Below the pieces are notes generated by a model. It searched no databases and was not told the origin of the DNA. It saw only the letters and a list, made by a program, of their open reading frames with translations. A program made the translations under genes and the position numbers. 64,000 nt of DNA from Ustilaginoidea virens (lineage: Eukaryota; Ascomycota; Sordariomycetes; Hypocreales; Clavicipitaceae), in NCBI RefSeq assembly GCF_000687475.1, contig NC_057317.1, positions 3,100,001-3,164,000 on the forward strand, in the 5' to 3' direction. Positions 61,548-64,000 of this stretch are shown piece by piece (the stretch's first letter is position 1; every line of letters starts with the position of its first letter).

Positions 61548-63972
61548 ATGGAAGGCCCGCACATGACCTTGGACGGCCAGATGGACACAAGCAGCCGCAT
61601 TGCAAACGATGAAATGCCCGACCTTCACATTGACTTCGACACTCTGCTCGCCTCGGAGCATGCCTGCGCCTCGGGTCTTGGACCCTTTGAGCCCTGTATC
61701 CACCAAGACTCTTCTTGCCTGCATTTCACACAGTCTCAAAAACTGCAAGAGAAGCTTCAACCACCAGCCAATCCTGCGGCACCTTTTGCTCGCCGCCAGC
61801 GGCAGACCAAGCCTGGGAAACCCCGTAGGAGAAAAAGTCGGACGGAAGGCTCACCGCCCAACATGATGCAGTCGCAGGATTATTCGTGGGACCACATCTT
61901 CAATGACATGTCCGTGGCTGGCTGCGACTTTCACGGAGCCGGCGACTGGAGCTATTGCAAAGACGATGACTGCGTCTCCATGTCTTGCAGCTCCGCATGC
62001 GAGGGCGGCTGCCCGAGCCAGTGCGGCGAAGCTGGTCTTGCAGTCTGCTGCGACGACGACGCCTGCGGCACCCCCCAGCTCTGTGTTGATGAGCATTGTC
62101 AAGGGGCAGCTGAGCCTTGCATGGACGAGAATTGCGTCATGGACCCTTCCATGAATCTTCAGAAACGCCCCAGTGCCTCGGTCATCACGGATGGCGACAA
62201 GGCAGCTGCCGTGGCGCTGGCTTCCTTTGGCGACAACCAACCGCCGCCGCCGCCGCCGCCGCCGCACCTGATGCCGAGTCTGTACATGCAGCAGCTTCAT
62301 CCACCCGCAACGAATGCGTCCGGAGATGGGAACCTGAGCTTCATGGACCTGCCCTTCAGCATGCCGTGTGGCAGCCTTTCCATGGACTCGATTCTTTCGA
62401 CCGTGAATGGTTCACCAAGTCTCCCGAATCAGCCCTTTCACATGGCTTTCGAGTTTGCTCTAGCCAGTCATATCATGCAATATCACGACCCGGCCCATGG
62501 ACTTGCCAACCACGGATCATGCGTCGCCAACGATCCCAGCCAGTTGATCGCCAAGTGCACCTTGCCGAAATACGACCCCAACGACTTGGCAAACACCGAC
62601 CCGTTCCTCCCCCAGTTGCAGGCCAGTGAATGTGGTTTCCAAATACAAGATCCAAGCGAGTTTGCTCATCACATTTTTCAACAACACGGACCCAATCTGA
62701 CGATGCACGCTCACCAGGCTGGGTTGCAGGGTTTGCTTCATCCCCCGGACCATTCAGCTCCCCACCACCAACATCATCACGTCGGTCTTGGTCCTTTCCA
62801 CTACGGTAGCGCATGCAGCGCAAAGGATTTCTCCCCAGCAATGTCGCCGCTGACGAACCTGTCCGTGGGGCCTTCACTGTCCGCGACGCCTGCGTCCCTG
62901 CCTACTCCTTCCCCTCCAGGTTCCGAGCCGTCACTAACGGACCACGAAGCCTTCCCGCCGATCAAGCCGGTAAGCCCAACAAGCGTGGCTCAACCACAGG
63001 TGCTGGGGGAAGAGGACCCGCTCCTCTGCCGTTGGGTGACTGGGAATAACAACGCCATTTGTGGTCGGCGATTCGAGAATGATGAGCAGTTGCAGAAGCA
63101 TTGCAAACATGACCATTTGAAGCAGTTGAAGAAGATGGGCGGTGGTTTCAGGTGCGGTTGGGCCAGCTGCACCCGCGACACTTGCTTTACACAGCGCAGC
63201 AAAGTTGAGCGCCACATGCAAGTTCACACTGGATGTAAGTAGAGCTGCCATGGGCTCCCGCCCGTCTCTCAAACCCTCACCTCTTCTCATGGGGCCATCC
63301 ATGTGTATCCATCGTCTCAGGCCAGGCCAAGTAACCTAACACGCCTAACACGCACTAGACAAGCCCGTGCAGTGCAACATATGCGGTGCAGCTCTCTCGG
63401 CAAAGCAGGCCCTAGACCAGCACATGAGGATTCACACAGGCGAAACCCCATGGGTTTGCAAATTTCCCGGATGCGGCTGCGCCTTCAAGCAGCAGAGTGC
63501 TCTTAGTAAGTCGACTTGAGCCCTCCCCTCTCACTCTGGAGCGCAAAACAAACAACGACTTACTGTTTCTGAAATAGCAATGCACGAGCGTACACATACC
63601 GGTGACAAGCCATTGGAATGCGAGATATGCGGCAAGCGATTCAGCGAGTCGTCGAACCTGTCCAAACACCGACGGACACATAACGTCAAGGGCGTGCATG
63701 AGTGCCAGCTCTGCGGAAAGGATTTTCACAGACTGGATCAACTGCGTCGTCACATGGGGACCAACCATAAAGACCGGCCTGCCGAAGTTGATGCGCTTCT
63801 GAGCGAGGCCAAGAGCAGGATCAAGGCTTACAAGGTTGCCAAGGTGAAAAGGGTCAAGTTGACCAAAGCAAGAGATGCCAAATTGAAGCAAGAACCGTTG
63901 CTGGATTTGGAGCAAGATGGCGGTGTGGACATGATTGAAGAGTCAATCCATGCCGTTGCCATTGGATCATGA
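61548..63972 (+). CDS. C2H2 zinc-finger transcription factor, Zap1/ZafA-like zinc-responsive regulator
   Basis: Exons 61548-63234, 63359-63505 and 63578-63972 (introns 124 and 72 bases) give about 742 residues from ATG 61548. The C-terminal third has six C2H2 or C2H2-like fingers: CRWVTG...CGRRF (atypical), [67 protein letters not shown] and [19 protein letters not shown]. Linkers are TGETPW and TGDKPL. Both introns split fingers or their linkers. Residues about 105-205 form a Cys/His/Asp-rich block ([50 protein letters not shown]) like the metal-sensing activation region of Zap1/ZafA. That supports a zinc-homeostasis regulator, but another metal is possible. An in-frame extension upstream to 61320 is open; the chosen start is the first followed by protein-like sequence ([13 protein letters not shown]). 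Confidence 0.8.
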
Positions 63973-64000
63973 CGACGAGACTGGACGAGGACTTGATGAA
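63973..64000. other. right edge of window
   Basis: 28 bases after the zinc-finger stop codon; too short to interpret. Confidence 0.5.

Noticed and set aside
1..64000. tRNA and 5S rRNA genes
   Set aside because: Looked for B-box-like GGTTCGANTCC and 5S-like sequence on both strands by eye and found no cloverleaf; a tRNAscan or Infernal run would be decisive.

Overview
The window is nuclear chromosomal DNA from a filamentous ascomycete (Pezizomycotina). The protein sequences look most like those of Sordariomycetes, probably Hypocreales, but no species can be named from sequence reading alone. The evidence is many short GT-AG introns (about 50-200 bases) with CTAAC/CTGAC-like branch sites, the gene set (TERT, PalF, an Arg-13-type carrier, a Zap1/ZafA-type zinc-finger regulator, DUF3712 and WSC proteins), and long homopolymer and microsatellite runs confined to introns and intergenic DNA. 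I support 23 protein-coding genes. I found no tRNA, rRNA, CRISPR array or intact transposon.

Layout. 0.9-4.9 kb: telomerase reverse transcriptase (9 exons), convergent with a wax-synthase-like membrane acyltransferase (5.1-6.8 kb). 6.8-15.2 kb: gene-poor, with two proteins of unknown function (9.2 and 12.6 kb), a decayed ~140-base repeat family with an inserted relic (9.9-11.3 kb) and a heptamer minisatellite. 15.2-25.6 kb: mitochondrial TPP carrier, nucleoside hydrolase, RED-family splicing protein, REV1 translesion polymerase and a small GPI-anchored WSC protein. 27-39 kb: GNAT acetyltransferase, SHR3 permease chaperone, ornithine carrier, TspO/MBR protein, CDC6 and a DEAD-box helicase of the MSS116 type. 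40.9-48.4 kb: PalF arrestin, the JAC1 Fe-S co-chaperone and a flavocytochrome-b2-like dehydrogenase. 48.4-52.3 kb: gene-free and repeat-rich. 52.3-64 kb: DUF3712 protein, HCNGP-like protein, PRP5 helicase, a small myristoylatable protein carrying a p97/Cdc48-binding (VIM) motif, and a zinc-responsive C2H2 regulator.

The genes are housekeeping or regulatory and do not form a metabolic cluster. Two themes recur: genome maintenance (TERT, REV1, CDC6) and pre-mRNA splicing (RED, HCNGP-like and PRP5, the last two divergently transcribed from one 600-base region). Three genes act in mitochondrial transport or assembly (TPC1, ARG-13/ORT1, JAC1).

Exon structures were worked out by hand from splice signals, frame continuity and remembered family motifs. 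Start codons are least certain for TPC1, PalF, the MSS116-like helicase and the zinc-finger regulator. The most unusual observations are the VIM-motif protein with a probable GC-AG intron, the stop-free in-frame introns in the nucleoside hydrolase and CDC6, the lack of an AUG for TPC1 exon 1, the decayed repeat array, and the dispersed TACGGAGTAC motif.
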